DNA of 64,000 bases from Microbacterium sp. EST19A (GCF_019969685.1 NZ_JAHXYZ010000002.1:868001-932000); one strand, 5' to 3'; numbered from the stretch's first letter, positions 28,206-38,840 are shown. A program made the numbers and translations. Notes: a model not told the origin generated them from the sequence alone.

Positions 28206-29021
28206 TCAGCTGCGGTCGTCGGGCTTTCCGGGGCGCCGGCGGGAAGTCCATGCCGACAGCGCGGATGCCGCTGCTCCCGCGGCCCGATCGATCGCCTCGG
28301 CGGAACGGCTCAGCACGTCTTGAGCCGCATCCTGCCATGCGGGGATCGTGGTCGCCTCCCCCGCCTGCACCCTCGCCGCGTGCTCGGCCGCCTCGAAGGC
28401 GCGCTCGAGTTCGGCCACGGCATCCCGATAGGCGCCGAACGCGGCGGGCGTGACCCTGCCTGTCGCCGCGCGGCGCATCTCGTTCGCATGATCCGCCGCA
28501 CGCAGATAAGCGGCCGTCTCCGGTCGCTTGACGTCGGTCATCGCCGGATACCCGATCTGCAGCCCCGGGTCGGTCTCGTAGCGCATCCACCGCGCGATCA
28601 CGGAATCGTGCTCGGCCTGCAGACGCTCGAGCGGGCGAGGAGCGGATGCCGCAGGGACCGCGGCCCGCGCCGCGTTCAGGCGCACCTGGCGGGCCCGCAC
28701 GTCGGCCGCGGCGGCCTTCGCGTCTCGCTCCCTCTCTCGCAGCATGCGTCGTGCCGCGGCGACCTGCTCCGCCGACGCGCGCTGAGCCGCACGCTCGGCC
28801 GAGATCCGCGTCAGGTCGGCCCGTGCGATCTTCAGTGCCGTCCGTCGCTCTGCCGCGACCTGCTGCGCCGACCGCAGGTCGTGCCTGGCCGCGTCGACGG
28901 CGAGGCGCCTGCCACTGACTGTGCTGTTGCGTCGGTTCACGCCGATCACCCCCACTGTCCCCACGGCGACCGCGGAAGGCGCGATCCACCACCACTCGGC
29001 GACGAGCAGCAAGGGGTCCAT
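28206..29021 (-). CDS. Membrane-anchored coiled-coil protein of unknown function
   Basis: 271 residues. One hydrophobic segment near the N-terminus (LLLVAEWWWIAPSAVAVGTVGVIGV, about 4-28) anchors a long, soluble part. Residues 35-125 are a heptad-like Ala/Arg/Glu helix (LRSAQQVAAERRTALKIARADL and onward), probably coiled coil. The C-terminal half is also helical and ends in a basic tail. No enzyme motif or known family is recognised. TAGCAT lies exactly six bases before the ATG and no ribosome-binding site is present, suggesting a leaderless message. Confidence 0.65.
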   Translation of the reverse strand: MDPLLLVAEWWWIAPSAVAVGTVGVIGVNRRNSTVSGRRLAVDAARHDLRSAQQVAAERRTALKIARADLTRISAERAAQRASAEQVAAARRMLRERERDAKAAAADVRARQVRLNAARAAVPAASAPRPLERLQAEHDSVIARWMRYETDPGLQIGYPAMTDVKRPETAAYLRAADHANEMRRAATGRVTPAAFGAYRDAVAELERAFEAAEHAARVQAGEATTIPAWQDAAQDVLSRSAEAIDRAAGAAASALSAWTSRRRPGKPDDRS

Positions 29022-29027
29022 GATCCG

Positions 29028-29033
29028 ATGCTA
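29028..29033 (-). promoter_or_regulatory. -10 element of a leaderless promoter (coiled-coil protein)
   Basis: Complement reads TAGCAT, six bases before the ATG at 29021 on the minus strand. Confidence 0.45.
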
Positions 29034-29068
29034 CCCAGGGGCAGGATGTGGCACGCGCGCCCGCGCGA

Positions 29069-29228
29069 CTTCTGCGGTCGATTCCCACCTGGCCGGCGGA
29101 ACTGTCTTCTGCTTCTGCGGGCAGTCCCACCTCGCGGGGGGAACGGAGTCGAAGTTCTGCGGCCATCGCGACGTTCTGCGGCCACATCGGTCGGATGTGG
29201 CCGCAGTAGTTCGCGATGGCCGCGGAAG
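29069..29228. repeat. REP-like intergenic repeat cluster A
   Basis: The spacer holds two imperfect direct repeats beginning CTTCTGCGG and ending GGGGGAAC or GGCGGAAC (29069-29104, 29112-29146). A nested palindrome follows. Inner arms CTGCGGCCACATC (29176-29188) and GATGTGGCCGCAG (29194-29206) match at 13 of 13. Outer arms 29157-29171 and 29211-29225 match at 14 of 15. The unit TTCTGCGGCCAC recurs in a second element at 43991-44063. Confidence 0.7.
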
Positions 29229-29264
29229 GTGACGCGGGAGCGGAAGCCGAGCCCGCAGGTGGCG

Positions 29265-31079
29265 CTAGACCAGGGTCTCCTGCCATGCCGCGTGCAGCTG
29301 TGCGAACTTGCCGGTGCCGCCGATGAGCGCCGCCGGGGTGTCGTCCTCGATGATCTGGCCATGCTCCATCACCAGCACCCGATCGGCGATCGCGACCGTC
29401 GAGAGGCGGTGCGCGATGATGATCGCCGTGCGATCCTTCAGCAGCGTCTGCAGCGCGTCCTGGATCAGGCGCTCCGACGGGATGTCCAGCGAGGCCGTGG
29501 CCTCGTCGAGGATCAGCACCGCCGGGTCGGCGAGGAACGCACGGGCGAACGAGATCAACTGACGCTGCCCTGCCGATACGCGGCCTCCGCGCTTGTTGAC
29601 GTCGGTGCCGTATCCGTCGGGCAGCGACGAGATGAACTCGTCGGCACCGACGGCGCGTGCCGCCGCACGGATCTCGTCGAGCGTCGCGTCGGGCTTGCCG
29701 AGCGCGATGTTGTCGGCGACCGTGCCGCTGAACAGGTAGGCCTCCTGCGTGACCATGACGATCGCGCGGCGCAGGTCCTTCGGGTGCAGCGAGCGCAGAT
29801 CCACACCGTCGAGGGTCACATGACCGATCGACGGGTCGTAGAACCGCGAGATGAGCTTCGCGAGCGTGGACTTGCCCGCACCGGTCGTGCCCACGAGCGC
29901 GATCGTCTGCCCGGCAGGGATGTCGAGCGAGAAGTTCGGGAGGATCGTCTTCTCGCCGTTGTAGCCGAAGGTCACCTCGTCGAAGTTCACGTGTCCGCGC
30001 GACTCCCAGAGGTCGATCGGCTTCTCGGGGTCCGGAACCGTCGGCACCTCTTCGAGCACGCCTGACACCTTCTCCAGCGCGGCCGTGGCCGACTGATAGG
30101 AGTTCAGGAACATCGCGATCTCCTGCATCGGAGCGAAGAAGTTGCGCACGTACAGCACGGCCGACAGCAGCACACCCACGGTGAGTGCTCCGTCGGAGAC
30201 GCGGATGCCGCCCCAGAGCACGACGATGCCGAGCACCAGAGCGGCGACGCCCATGAGCCCGGGCTCGAACGTGCCGAACAGCAGCATCGACCGGCGGTTG
30301 ATGTCGCGGTAGTCGCCCGCGACCTCCTGGAACGAGGAGTCGTTGCGCGGCTCCTTGCGGAACGCCTTCACAGCGCGGATACCGGTCATCGTCTCGACGA
30401 ACTGCACGATCACCTTCGCGCTGATGACGCGCGACTCGCGGTAGACCAGCTGCGAGCGCGAGTAGAACCAGCGCATCAGGAAGAACAGCGGGATGCCGCC
30501 GATCGCGAGGATCAGCCCCGACTGCCAGTCCCAGAAGCACAGGGCGATGAACGTGAAGAGGCCGAAAAGCACACCGGAGACGAGCTCGTTCAGACCGCCG
30601 TCGAGCAGCTCCTTGATCGAATCGAGATCGCTGGTCTGGCGCGAGATGATGCGACCGGACGTGTACGACTCGTGGAACTCCAGACTCAGGCGCTGGGTGT
30701 GCAGGAAGATGCGCTTGCGCAGATCGAGCAGCACGGCCTGCGTGAGCTTGGCGGCGATGATCACGTACCAGGCGATCAGGATCGACGCGAAGAAGCCCGC
30801 AAGCAGGTAGATGCCGCCGATCATGAAGGTCGGCATCCAATCCGCGTCGTTCAGCACCGCCGGGAGGGCGCGGTCGAGCCCGATGCTGATCAGGATCGGT
30901 CCGGCGACCTGCAGAGCGGTCGAGACCACCAGCACCGCGGCGGCCAGCACGATCTGCGGCTTCAGCGGGCGCACCAGCGATCCGAGCAGACGCAGGGACC
31001 GACGACGGATCTCCCTGCTCTCCTCACGCGTGTACTGGGAACGATCCTCGTTCTGCGTTCCGGTGACGGCGGAGCTCAT
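29265..31079 (-). CDS. ABC exporter half-transporter, subunit 2
   Basis: 604 residues: six-helix exporter domain (about 30-330) then an ATPase domain. Walker A is GTTGAGKST, Walker B with its catalytic Glu is [13 protein letters not shown], and the H-loop is AHRLST. The signature reads RVSAGQRQ where LSGGQ is usual, a degenerate form. This complements subunit 1 (31076-33022), which has an intact signature but lacks the catalytic Glu, so the two should form an asymmetric heterodimer of the TM287/288 or BmrCD type. The ATG overlaps the upstream stop by four bases. Lipid, drug or peptide export is possible; the substrate is unknown. Confidence 0.92.
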   Translation of the reverse strand: MSSAVTGTQNEDRSQYTREESREIRRRSLRLLGSLVRPLKPQIVLAAAVLVVSTALQVAGPILISIGLDRALPAVLNDADWMPTFMIGGIYLLAGFFASILIAWYVIIAAKLTQAVLLDLRKRIFLHTQRLSLEFHESYTSGRIISRQTSDLDSIKELLDGGLNELVSGVLFGLFTFIALCFWDWQSGLILAIGGIPLFFLMRWFYSRSQLVYRESRVISAKVIVQFVETMTGIRAVKAFRKEPRNDSSFQEVAGDYRDINRRSMLLFGTFEPGLMGVAALVLGIVVLWGGIRVSDGALTVGVLLSAVLYVRNFFAPMQEIAMFLNSYQSATAALEKVSGVLEEVPTVPDPEKPIDLWESRGHVNFDEVTFGYNGEKTILPNFSLDIPAGQTIALVGTTGAGKSTLAKLISRFYDPSIGHVTLDGVDLRSLHPKDLRRAIVMVTQEAYLFSGTVADNIALGKPDATLDEIRAAARAVGADEFISSLPDGYGTDVNKRGGRVSAGQRQLISFARAFLADPAVLILDEATASLDIPSERLIQDALQTLLKDRTAIIIAHRLSTVAIADRVLVMEHGQIIEDDTPAALIGGTGKFAQLHAAWQETLV

Positions 31080-33022
31080 CGCTGCACCTCCTTCTTCATT
31101 TCGGTTGCTGAGCCCGACGACGCATCATCGGCGGTCGACATCGCGAGGCCCTCGCGGACCTCTTCGTCGATTTCGCGCTCTTCGTCGCGGATGATCGGGA
31201 TCGCCCCGGTCCGCGCCGCTTCCTCCGCCTCCAGGCTGGAGATGACGTGACGGTAGTGGCGGCTGGTCTTCAGCAGCTCGGAGTGGGTGCCGACTGCCGT
31301 CACTCTCCCGGCCTCGAGCAGAGCGACGCGATCGGCGAGCGCGACCGTCGAGGGGCGGTGCGCCACGATCATCGCCGTGGTGTCGGCGAGGACGTGCCGG
31401 AGGGCCTCCTCGACGAGCGCCTCGGTGTCGACGTCGAGCGCGGACAGCGGGTCGTCGAGCACGAGCACCTTCGGCTTCGCCGCCACCGCACGGGCGAGGG
31501 CGAGCCGCTGACGCTGGCCACCGGAGAGGCTGAGCCCCTCCTCGCCGATCACCGTGTCGACGCCGTCGGGCAGCGAGTCGACGAACGACGCCTGAGCGAC
31601 ATCGAGGGCTTCGCGCAGTGCGCGCTCGCCCTCGTCGCTGTGCACGTCGAGGTCGGCGCGACCGAGGAGCACGTTCTCGCGGACGGTCGCCGAGAACAGC
31701 GTCGCGTCCTCGAAAGCCATGGCGATGTGCTGCCGCAGCTCGGCGAGAGGGAGATCGCGCACGTCGACGCCGTCGAGCGTGACCTTGCCGCCGGTCACGT
31801 CGTACAGACGCGTGGGCAGGGTGGTCAGCGTCGTCTTGCCGCTGCCGGTGAGACCGACGAGCGCCATCGTCTCGCCCGGACGCAGCACCAGGTCGATGCC
31901 GTCGAGCAGGTCGCGCTCGTGCGCGCCCGCGTCCTGGTAACGGAAGTGCGCCGCCTCGAAGGCGAGCTCACCGCGAGGATTCTCGATGTGCACCGGGCTC
32001 TCGGGGTCGGTGATCGTGTTGGTCTCGGAGAAGATGTCGAACACGCGGTCGGTCGCCGTGCGGGCGTCGAGCATGAACGAGAACAGGAACCCGATCGACT
32101 CGATCGGCCAGCGCAGCACGACGGCCATCGCGAAGAACGCGAACAACTGCGCCTCATCGATGGCGCCCTGAGAGATCAGCCAGATGCCGGACATCAAGCT
32201 GATACCGAACGCGATCTGCGGCATCAGGTCGAGCCAGAACCAGATCGACGAGATCGCGCGGGCCTTGCTCATCTCGGTCTCGCGCAGCGTCTCGGCCTGA
32301 CGGCTGAAGCGGCTCAGGGCGTGCTTGCCGCGTCCGAACGCCTTCAGCACACGGATGCCGTGCACGCTCTCCTCGACGCTGGTCGCGAGGTCACCCGCCT
32401 GGTCCTGGCTGCGACGCGTGAGCGCGCCGTAGCGCTTCTCGAAAAGGTATCCGCGCACCCACAGCGGGATGGCGGTCACGAGGAAGATCGTGCCGAGCAG
32501 CCAGTGCCAGCGGAAGAGCAGCACCGATCCGATCACGATCGTGAGGATGTTCACCACGAGCAGCACGAGGCCGAACGCGAGCCAGCGACGGATGAGGCCG
32601 ATGTCCTGCATCATGCGGCTGAGCAGCTGGCCCGACTGCCAGCGGTCGTGGAACGACACCGGCAGAGTCTGCAGGCGCGAGTAGAGCGTCGTGCGCATCT
32701 GGTACTCGACCTCGGTGGCCGGGTTCAGCACGAACTGACGGCGCAGCCACACCATCACGGCCTCGCCGAGGGCGAGGGCGAAGACGATGAGCGCGCCGAC
32801 GATGATGACGCTGATCTCGCCGGACTTCACGGGTCCGCTGATGATCTGCTCGAGCACGATCGGAATGGTCAGAGCGATGATCGCGGCGATGAGCGCGCTG
32901 GCGGCACCGCCGGCGAGTCGCCAGATGACCGGCTTCACGAAGGGCTTCAGGCGCCACAGTGCGGCCGGAGTAGAGAGGGAGGACGAGGGCGAGGTGTTCT
33001 GCGAGGAAGGCGAGGAAGACAT
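31076..33022 (-). CDS. ABC exporter half-transporter, subunit 1
   Basis: 648 residues from the ATG at 33022. A Ser-rich start is followed by a six-helix exporter domain (about 25-330) and an ATPase domain with Walker [10 protein letters not shown] and a canonical [11 protein letters not shown] signature. Walker B is [13 protein letters not shown], where Asp replaces the catalytic Glu, the mark of the non-hydrolysing site in heterodimeric exporters. A GTG at 33079 would add 19 residues with no ribosome-binding site. Upstream on the same strand lie a 16-bp palindrome and a 21-codon ORF, possibly regulatory. The stop overlaps the partner subunit's start (ATGA). Confidence 0.92.
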   Translation of the reverse strand: MSSSPSSQNTSPSSSLSTPAALWRLKPFVKPVIWRLAGGAASALIAAIIALTIPIVLEQIISGPVKSGEISVIIVGALIVFALALGEAVMVWLRRQFVLNPATEVEYQMRTTLYSRLQTLPVSFHDRWQSGQLLSRMMQDIGLIRRWLAFGLVLLVVNILTIVIGSVLLFRWHWLLGTIFLVTAIPLWVRGYLFEKRYGALTRRSQDQAGDLATSVEESVHGIRVLKAFGRGKHALSRFSRQAETLRETEMSKARAISSIWFWLDLMPQIAFGISLMSGIWLISQGAIDEAQLFAFFAMAVVLRWPIESIGFLFSFMLDARTATDRVFDIFSETNTITDPESPVHIENPRGELAFEAAHFRYQDAGAHERDLLDGIDLVLRPGETMALVGLTGSGKTTLTTLPTRLYDVTGGKVTLDGVDVRDLPLAELRQHIAMAFEDATLFSATVRENVLLGRADLDVHSDEGERALREALDVAQASFVDSLPDGVDTVIGEEGLSLSGGQRQRLALARAVAAKPKVLVLDDPLSALDVDTEALVEEALRHVLADTTAMIVAHRPSTVALADRVALLEAGRVTAVGTHSELLKTSRHYRHVISSLEAEEAARTGAIPIIRDEEREIDEEVREGLAMSTADDASSGSATEMKKEVQR

Positions 33023-33078
33023 GTCTCTCAGATGAGTTTCGTATGGGAAAGCAGTTGCGGAAGGGACGGATGACAGCA

Positions 33079-33094
33079 CGGACTCGCGAGTCCG
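33079..33094. promoter_or_regulatory. 16-bp perfect palindrome between leader ORF and exporter genes
   Basis: CGGACTCGCGAGTCCG is exactly self-complementary. It lies 24 bases after the stop of the 21-codon ORF and about 57 bases before the exporter ATG on the minus strand. It could be an operator or, in RNA, a hairpin within the leader. Confidence 0.5.
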
Positions 33095-33118
33095 GCATCC
33101 GATGCGGGGCGTGCGGCT

Positions 33119-33184
33119 CTAGACGAGCGGGCGCGCCGGGGTCGAGCCGAGAGCGTCGATCTGCACAGCGGCGATCGTGATCAT
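33119..33184 (-). CDS. 21-residue leader ORF upstream of the ABC exporter
   Basis: ATG at 33184, 21 codons, TAG at 33119-33121; the peptide begins MITIAAVQIDALG and ends ARPLV. It has the strongest ribosome-binding site in this part of the window: GAGGAGG six bases before the ATG. No similarity to a known protein is recognised. It lies between the dipeptidase and the exporter operon, in the same direction, with a palindrome following its stop. A leader peptide controlling exporter expression or a small exported peptide are both possible. Confidence 0.55.
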   Translation of the reverse strand: MITIAAVQIDALGSTPARPLV

Positions 33185-33310
33185 GATGTCCTCCTCAGGG
33201 GCTCGGTGGCGTCGACCGGTCGGCGCGACAGCCCACCAGCCTATGGCTGTGAACCAGCTGAACGCAAGAGTCATTCCCGATTCCGGGCGCGACTCTGCCC
33301 GGATGCGCGT

Positions 33311-34360
33311 TCAGTCGCGTCCGGTGCGACCCAGCTCGGCCCGGAGGAGTCGGTTCAGGTTGAGTCCGAGCACCGCGAGGATGTCCTCCTCGGCCCATCC
33401 GCGTCGCAGCAGCGCCTCGGTGACGAGCGGCAGGCCCGTGGGCCCCTCGAGCCCCGGGATGTAGCAGTCGACGAGCACGCCTTCGACCAGCTCCTCCACG
33501 CAGCACGGCGCGGTCGTGTCTTCGAGCACCTCGCGCACGAAGTCCGGTCCCATGCCGACGTGATCGATGCCCGCGATCGAGACCACGTGCTCGAGATGAT
33601 CGACGACCGTGTCGAGCGTGTGGGTGTCGGCATGCAGGTACGAGGCGAAGAAGTTCACGCACACCACGCCGCCGCCCGCGGCGATCCCGGTGATCTGCTC
33701 GTCGGTGAGGTTGCGATGGTGATCGAACAGTGCCCGCGCCGAGGAATGCGAGGCGATGAGCGGACGGGTGGCGAGCTCCAGCACGTGGTCGACGCCGGCA
33801 GCGCCGAGGTGGCTGACGTCGAACATCATCCCCATCCGCTCCATCTCGGCGAAGGCGCGGATGCCGGGACGAGTGAGCCTGCTTCCCGCGGCGTCCTCTC
33901 CGCTGCCGTCAGCGAAGGCGCTGCGTCCGAAGTGGGCGACCGAGCCCACGCGCACGCCGAGCCGGTGCACGGTCTCGAGCAGTTCGATGTCTTCGGCGAT
34001 GCCGGGCATGCCCTCGAGCGCGAGCACGAGCGCGATGCGCCCCTCGGCGATCACACGCTCGATCTCGTCGCCGGACACGCAGAGCGCCACGGCATCCGCG
34101 TTCCCCTCGGCCAGGCGGTGTGCAGCCTCGATCATGCGGAGCGTGCGTCGCAGCGCGCCTTCCGGACGATAGGACTCGTCGATGAAGACCGGCAGGATCT
34201 GGAGGTCGACTCCACCCGCCTGCAACTGGGGCAGCCACTGCGCCCGGAAGAACGACGCCCACTCGTCGACCGGGCGAGTGGCCACCGCACAGAGCAGATC
34301 GTTGTGCGCATCGGCGACGAGGGCGCTGCGGTGGAGCGCGGCTGCTCGGTTATCGGTCAT
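33311..34360 (-). CDS. Membrane dipeptidase family (renal dipeptidase, M19)
   Basis: 349 residues. Metal-binding DAHNDL (His-x-Asp) near 17-22, the bridging Glu in ALEGMPG near 117, and the His residues in MFDVSHLG and IASHSSAR match the M19 zinc dipeptidases. GMGPDF near the C-terminus completes the site. It should hydrolyse dipeptides, including those with a C-terminal D-residue, as may come from peptidoglycan turnover. No signal peptide is present, so it acts in the cytosol. The frame opens eight codons earlier, but the ATG at 34360 fits the family start. A CAGGAT element six bases upstream is a possible leaderless -10. Confidence 0.9.
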   Translation of the reverse strand: MTDNRAAALHRSALVADAHNDLLCAVATRPVDEWASFFRAQWLPQLQAGGVDLQILPVFIDESYRPEGALRRTLRMIEAAHRLAEGNADAVALCVSGDEIERVIAEGRIALVLALEGMPGIAEDIELLETVHRLGVRVGSVAHFGRSAFADGSGEDAAGSRLTRPGIRAFAEMERMGMMFDVSHLGAAGVDHVLELATRPLIASHSSARALFDHHRNLTDEQITGIAAGGGVVCVNFFASYLHADTHTLDTVVDHLEHVVSIAGIDHVGMGPDFVREVLEDTTAPCCVEELVEGVLVDCYIPGLEGPTGLPLVTEALLRRGWAEEDILAVLGLNLNRLLRAELGRTGRD

Positions 34361-34443
34361 GCGACCATCCTGCTCCCCTCGCACGCCCTATCCGGGCATA
34401 TCGCTCGAACGGCGCGAGAAGTAACGTGATCGTCACGCGGCGG

Positions 34444-34941
34444 TCAGCGAGCGAGGGACTCCCGAGCGAGCAGGCTCTCCTTGACGGGGAGGCCCCATGC
34501 GAAGCCACCGAGGGTGCCGTCGGTGCGCAGCACGCGGTGGCAGGGCACGAACAGAGCCGGTGCGTTGCGCGCGCAGATGGATGCCGCGGCGCGCACCGCG
34601 CGCGGGTTGCCCAGTCGCGCGGCGAACGAGGTGTAGGTGAGGGGCTCCCCCGCGTCGATCGCGCGCAGCTCGGCCCATCCGGCCAGCTGCAGCGCCGTTC
34701 CGGTCTGCTTCACGGCGACGGCGTCGATCGCGGAGAGATCGCCGGCGTAGTAGGCGCGGGCCGCCGCAGCGGCATCCGTCTCTCCGTCGCGGATCGCGGC
34801 GGGGCGGGCCGAGGCCGACAGCCGGCCGACGATCGCGTCGACGTCGGCGGTCCAGCCGGACGAGAGCACGCGCTGCCGGTCGTCGACGAGGATCGTGAAG
34901 GCTCCGTCGGGGGTGTCGATGGTCTGGATGAGGGCGGTCAT
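34444..34941 (-). CDS. ogt: Methylated-DNA-[protein]-cysteine S-methyltransferase
   Basis: 165 residues. The suicide Cys is in [19 protein letters not shown], the standard PCHRV motif, preceded by the helix that reads the flipped base ([19 protein letters not shown]). It removes methyl groups from O6-methylguanine in DNA by transfer to its own Cys. The ATG at 34941 overlaps the stop of the Ada-AlkA gene by four bases, so both alkylation-repair enzymes are made together. Confidence 0.95.
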   Translation of the reverse strand: MTALIQTIDTPDGAFTILVDDRQRVLSSGWTADVDAIVGRLSASARPAAIRDGETDAAAAARAYYAGDLSAIDAVAVKQTGTALQLAGWAELRAIDAGEPLTYTSFAARLGNPRAVRAAASICARNAPALFVPCHRVLRTDGTLGGFAWGLPVKESLLARESLAR

Positions 34942-36431
34942 GATGTCTCCTTCAGAGTGCGGTTTCGGATGGCGCGCACCGGCCGCGCCGGAGCGGCACG
35001 CCAGAGGTGAGCGCTCAGGTAGCTGCGCCATGGGGCTGTGCGCTCCGCCCACGCGACGAGGGGTGCAGGTTCAGCGGGAAGTCCGGATGCCGCGGCCCCC
35101 GCCCGCAGAGCGACATCGCCCGGAAGCAGGATGTCGGGGTCGCCGAGCACGCGCATGCGCACGTAGTCGGCGGTCCACGGGCCGATGCCGGGCATCGCGA
35201 GCAGAGCAGCACGCTGCTCGGCGCCGTCGTCGCCGACCGTGAGCTGGAGGGAACCGTCGGCGAGCGCCGCCGCCGCACCGGTGATGGCCCGGATCCGCGC
35301 TGCCGGGCCGCGCAGCACGTCTGCTCCGTGCTCGGCGATCGCCGGCATGGTCGGGAACAGCAGGCCGTTCTCGGTGCGCTCCCCCAACGCCTCCGCGAGA
35401 CCGGTGAGAGCGGTGCGGGCGGCGACCACCGTGATCTGCTGGCCGATCATCGCGCGGATCAGCATCTCGTGCGGATCGGCGGAACCCGGCACTCGGATGC
35501 CCGGGATCCCGGCCACCAGTGGAGCGAGTTCAGGGTGCGATGCGAGCGCCTCGTCGACCGCGATCGGATCGGCGTCGAGGTCGAAGATACGGCGCACCGT
35601 GGCGACGAGCGGAGCCAGGTCGCCGAGCTGGGCGACACGGGCACGCAGATGCAGGCGTTGCGTCGCGTCCTGGCTCACCTCGAACCACGCGGGCCCGCCG
35701 GCCATCCGCAGGTGACGCGAGAACGAGGTCGGCGTCACCTCCTCGATCCCCGGGACGGCGCGGGCGGCCATCCACGCGAAGATCCCGCTCACGTCGAGTG
35801 GACCGCGGTACGGCAGGACGAGATCGATGGCGCCCGGAGCCGATTCGATCCCGGACGAGCTCCGGCGGCGGGCGCGCAGCTCACCGGGGGTGAGACCGAA
35901 CACCTCGCGGATCGTGTCGTTGCACTGACGGATGCTGGCGAAGCCGGCCGAGAACGCCACGTCGGATATCGGCAGGTCGGTGCCGACGAGCAGCATGCGC
36001 GCGGTGTGCGCACGATGCGCCCGAGCGAGGGCCAGCGGCCCGGCACCGAGCTCGGTGCTGAGCAGTCGAGTGAGGTGCCGCGAGGAGTAGCCGAGTCGCG
36101 CCGCGAGGCCGGGCACGCCCTCGCGCTCGACGACGCCGTCGGCGATCAGGCGCATCGCCCTGGCCGCCGTGTCGCCGCGCACGTTCCAGGCCGGCGAGCC
36201 GGGAGCGGCCTCGGGGAGGCAGCGCTTGCAGGCGCGGTACCCGGCCTCGTGCGCGGCGGCGCTCGTCGGATAGAAGGTGACGTTCTGCGGCTTCGGTGTG
36301 CGCGCGGGGCAGCTCGGACGGCAGTAGATGCCGGTCGAGCGCACCGCCGTCACGAACTGCCCGTCGAAGCGCGTGTCGCGCGCGTTGATGGCGCGGTAGC
36401 GTTCGTCGAAGTCGGTCACGGGGAGGCTCAT
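34938..36431 (-). CDS. alkA: Ada-AlkA fusion: methylphosphotriester sensor, AraC-type regulator and 3-methyladenine glycosylase
   Basis: 497 residues in three parts. Residues 1-80 are the Ada zinc domain with Cys37, Cys41, Cys68 and Cys71; Cys37 is the acceptor for methyl from phosphotriesters. Residues about 85-190 are an AraC-type DNA-binding domain ([16 protein letters not shown] and [21 protein letters not shown]). Residues about 205-490 are an AlkA-like glycosylase with the HhH-GPD signature [27 protein letters not shown], whose last Asp is catalytic. One protein can thus sense alkylation, activate adaptive genes and excise alkylated bases. It is followed by ogt with a 4-bp overlap. Confidence 0.95.
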   Translation of the reverse strand: MSLPVTDFDERYRAINARDTRFDGQFVTAVRSTGIYCRPSCPARTPKPQNVTFYPTSAAAHEAGYRACKRCLPEAAPGSPAWNVRGDTAARAMRLIADGVVEREGVPGLAARLGYSSRHLTRLLSTELGAGPLALARAHRAHTARMLLVGTDLPISDVAFSAGFASIRQCNDTIREVFGLTPGELRARRRSSSGIESAPGAIDLVLPYRGPLDVSGIFAWMAARAVPGIEEVTPTSFSRHLRMAGGPAWFEVSQDATQRLHLRARVAQLGDLAPLVATVRRIFDLDADPIAVDEALASHPELAPLVAGIPGIRVPGSADPHEMLIRAMIGQQITVVAARTALTGLAEALGERTENGLLFPTMPAIAEHGADVLRGPAARIRAITGAAAALADGSLQLTVGDDGAEQRAALLAMPGIGPWTADYVRMRVLGDPDILLPGDVALRAGAAASGLPAEPAPLVAWAERTAPWRSYLSAHLWRAAPARPVRAIRNRTLKETS

Positions 36432-36497
36432 GCCTCCACTCTGTCACGCCCCGCGGACATCGACTGGCGGAAATCGGACATCGCGGTAGGACCGGTG

Positions 36498-36577
36498 CCG
36501 AGACCCCGAATTCGCGCTGAGACCCCGGCCCGCAGACGTCTGCGGGCCGGGGTCTCGGGGAAAAGCGGGGGTCTCGG
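36498..36577. terminator. Long nested palindrome after purH
   Basis: A perfect 38-bp palindrome (36519-36556, arm begins GAGACCCCGGCCCGCAGAC) sits inside an outer pair CCGAGACCCC (36498-36507) / GGGGTCTCGG (36568-36577). It starts 15 bases beyond the purH stop on the minus strand. The fold would be very stable and probably ends the purN-purH transcript, although there is no T-run. Confidence 0.7.
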
Positions 36578-36591
36578 CGAGACCACGTGAC

Positions 36592-38199
36592 TCAGTGGAA
36601 GAAGTGGCGCTCTCCGGTGAAGAACATCGTGACGCCGGCCTTGCGGGCGGCATCCACGACCTCCTCGTCGCGCACCGAGCCACCGGGCTGCACGATCGCC
36701 GTGACTCCCGCGTCGATGAGCACCTGGGCACCGTCGGCGAACGGGAAGAACGCATCGGATGCCGCCACCGAACCGGCGGCGCGGTCTCCGGCGCGCTCGA
36801 CCGCGAGGCGGCACGAGTCGACGCGGTTGACCTGGCCCATGCCGACGCCGACCGTGGCGTTGTCCTTGGCGAGCACGATCGCGTTCGACTTCACCGCGCG
36901 GCAGGCCTTCCAGGCGAAGATGAAGTTCACCATCTCCTCGTCGCTCGGGCGCTCACCCGAGACGAGCTCCCAGTTCTTCGCGACCGAGCCGATGTCGTCC
37001 GGGAAGCGGTCGGCATCCTGCAGCAGCAGCCCGCCCGAGACCAGGCGCACATCCGCGCGCTCCTGCTGCCAGTCCTCGGGCAGCTGCAGCAGACGCAGGT
37101 TCTTCTTGGCCTTGAAGACCTCGAGCGCGGCCGGCTCGAACGACGGGGCGACGATGACCTCGGTGAAGATGTCCTTGAGGTTCTCGGCCATCTTCAGGGT
37201 CACGGTGCCGTTCGCGGCGATGACGCCGCCGTAGGCCGAGACCGGGTCGCACTCGTGGGCGCGCAGATGGGCGCTCGCGATCGGGTCGAGGGCGTTGGGG
37301 GCGGTGGTGGCGATCCCGCACGGGTTGGCGTGCTTGATGATCGCCACAGCCGGCTTCACCATGTCGTAGGCGGCGCGCAGCGCGGCATCCGCATCGACGT
37401 AGTTGTTGTACGACATCTCCTTGCCCTGCAGCTGCGTGGCCTGGGCGATGCCGTGTCCGCCGGCGCGCGTGTAGATCGCGGCGCGCTGATGCGAGTTCTC
37501 GCCGTAGCGCAGCGTCGCCAGGCGCTCGGCCTGGATGGTCAGGTGCACGGGCAGCTCGCCCGGCTCGGAGAGCGTGCCCTCGGCGAACCACTGGGCGACG
37601 GCCGTGTCGTAGGCCGCGGTGTGGGCGAACGCCCGGGCGGCGAGCTCACGGCGCTGCGCGACCGACGTGCCGCCCTCGGCGATGGCCGAGATGATGGCCG
37701 GGTAGGACTGCGGCGACACGACGATCGCGACGTTCGCGTGGTTCTTCGCGGCGGCCCGCACCATCGCCGGTCCGCCGATGTCGATCTGCTCGACGACGTC
37801 GTCGCCGACGGCGCCCGAGGCCACGGTCTCGACGAACGGGTAGAGGTTGACCACGACCAGTTCGAAGGGCGCGATGTCGAGCTCCTGCAGCTGACGCTCG
37901 TGGTCGGCGAGGCGCAGATCGGCGAGCAGACCCCCGTGCACCTTCGGGTGCAGGGTCTTGACGCGACCGTCGAGCATCTCGTCGACTCCGGTCACCGCGG
38001 CGACGTCGGTGACCTCGTGGCCGGCTTCGCGGATGGTCGCGGCCGTGGAACCGGTCGAGACGATCTCGACGCCCGCGGCGGCGAGCGCCTCGGCGAGCAC
38101 GAGCAGGTCGGTCTTGTCGCTCACCGAGACGAGCGCACGCCGGATCGGCACGGTGTCGCGGTCGCGGTAGAGCGAGGGGTCGTGGCGGGGGCCGGCCAT
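36592..38199 (-). CDS. purH: Bifunctional AICAR formyltransferase / IMP cyclohydrolase
   Basis: 535 residues, the usual PurH length. The N-terminal IMP cyclohydrolase domain has [41 protein letters not shown] and the nucleotide-binding [16 protein letters not shown]. The C-terminal transformylase has [41 protein letters not shown] and the closing DAFFPFADG...[11 protein letters not shown]. It makes the last two steps to IMP. The ATG at 38199 has GAAGGAG seven bases upstream; the open frame to its left is non-homologous. It follows purN by 41 bases on the same strand. Confidence 0.97.
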   Translation of the reverse strand: MAGPRHDPSLYRDRDTVPIRRALVSVSDKTDLLVLAEALAAAGVEIVSTGSTAATIREAGHEVTDVAAVTGVDEMLDGRVKTLHPKVHGGLLADLRLADHERQLQELDIAPFELVVVNLYPFVETVASGAVGDDVVEQIDIGGPAMVRAAAKNHANVAIVVSPQSYPAIISAIAEGGTSVAQRRELAARAFAHTAAYDTAVAQWFAEGTLSEPGELPVHLTIQAERLATLRYGENSHQRAAIYTRAGGHGIAQATQLQGKEMSYNNYVDADAALRAAYDMVKPAVAIIKHANPCGIATTAPNALDPIASAHLRAHECDPVSAYGGVIAANGTVTLKMAENLKDIFTEVIVAPSFEPAALEVFKAKKNLRLLQLPEDWQQERADVRLVSGGLLLQDADRFPDDIGSVAKNWELVSGERPSDEEMVNFIFAWKACRAVKSNAIVLAKDNATVGVGMGQVNRVDSCRLAVERAGDRAAGSVAASDAFFPFADGAQVLIDAGVTAIVQPGGSVRDEEVVDAARKAGVTMFFTGERHFFH

Positions 38200-38240
38200 G
38201 GTGGGCTCCTTCGTGCGTGAGGTGCGTCGGGTGGAAGCGG

Positions 38241-38828
38241 TCAGGGGGTGGGCGTCAGCGCGAGCTCGCCGGTGGCGATGGCGCGCACGACGTCGATGAG
38301 GAGTCGGCGTTCGACGGGTTTGATGCGCTCGTGCAGGCTGTGCTCGGTGTCTCCGGCGAGGATCGGCACGCGCTCCTGCGCCAGGATCGGCCCGGTGTCG
38401 ACGCCGTCGTCGACCACGATGACGCTCGCGCCGGTCTCCGAGACGCCCGCGGCGAGGGCATCGCGCACGCCGTGCGCGCCCGGGAACTCCGGCAGGAATG
38501 CGGGGTGGGTGTTGAGCAGTCGCGGCGAGTACTCGGCGACCAGTGCGGGCGGCAGCAGGCGCATGAGACCGCTGAGCACGACCAGGTCGGGATTCCAGAA
38601 GGCGAGCTGGCGGCCGAGCTCTTCTCCCCAGGCCTCGCGGCTGTCGTGCTCGTGCCACGGGACGGTGAAGCTGGGGATGCCGAACTCCTCGGCGTGAGCG
38701 AGGCCGTCGGCTTCGCGGTCGGCGCCGACCACGACGACCCTCGCAGGGAAATCGGGGTGACGAGCGGCCTCGAGGAGGGCGCGAAGATTCGAGCCGGTGC
38801 CCGAGATGAGAACGGCGACCGTGAGCAC
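38241..38828 (-). CDS. purN: Phosphoribosylglycinamide formyltransferase
   Basis: 195 residues. Substrate loop [12 protein letters not shown] near 9-20, the formyl-transfer region [22 protein letters not shown] with the catalytic Asn-His pair near 107-109, and [11 protein letters not shown] with the catalytic Asp near 144. It adds the first formyl group in purine synthesis from 10-formyl-THF. The GTG start at 38828 has no ribosome-binding site; TAGACT six bases upstream suggests a leaderless mRNA. Together with purH it forms a two-gene unit downstream of the PerM-like gene. Confidence 0.96.
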   Translation of the reverse strand: MLTVAVLISGTGSNLRALLEAARHPDFPARVVVVGADREADGLAHAEEFGIPSFTVPWHEHDSREAWGEELGRQLAFWNPDLVVLSGLMRLLPPALVAEYSPRLLNTHPAFLPEFPGAHGVRDALAAGVSETGASVIVVDDGVDTGPILAQERVPILAGDTEHSLHERIKPVERRLLIDVVRAIATGELALTPTP

Positions 38829-38834
38829 GCGCCC

Positions 38835-38840
38835 AGTCTA
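38835..38840 (-). promoter_or_regulatory. -10 element of a leaderless promoter (purN)
   Basis: Complement reads TAGACT, exactly six bases from the GTG at 38828 on the minus strand. Confidence 0.5.
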
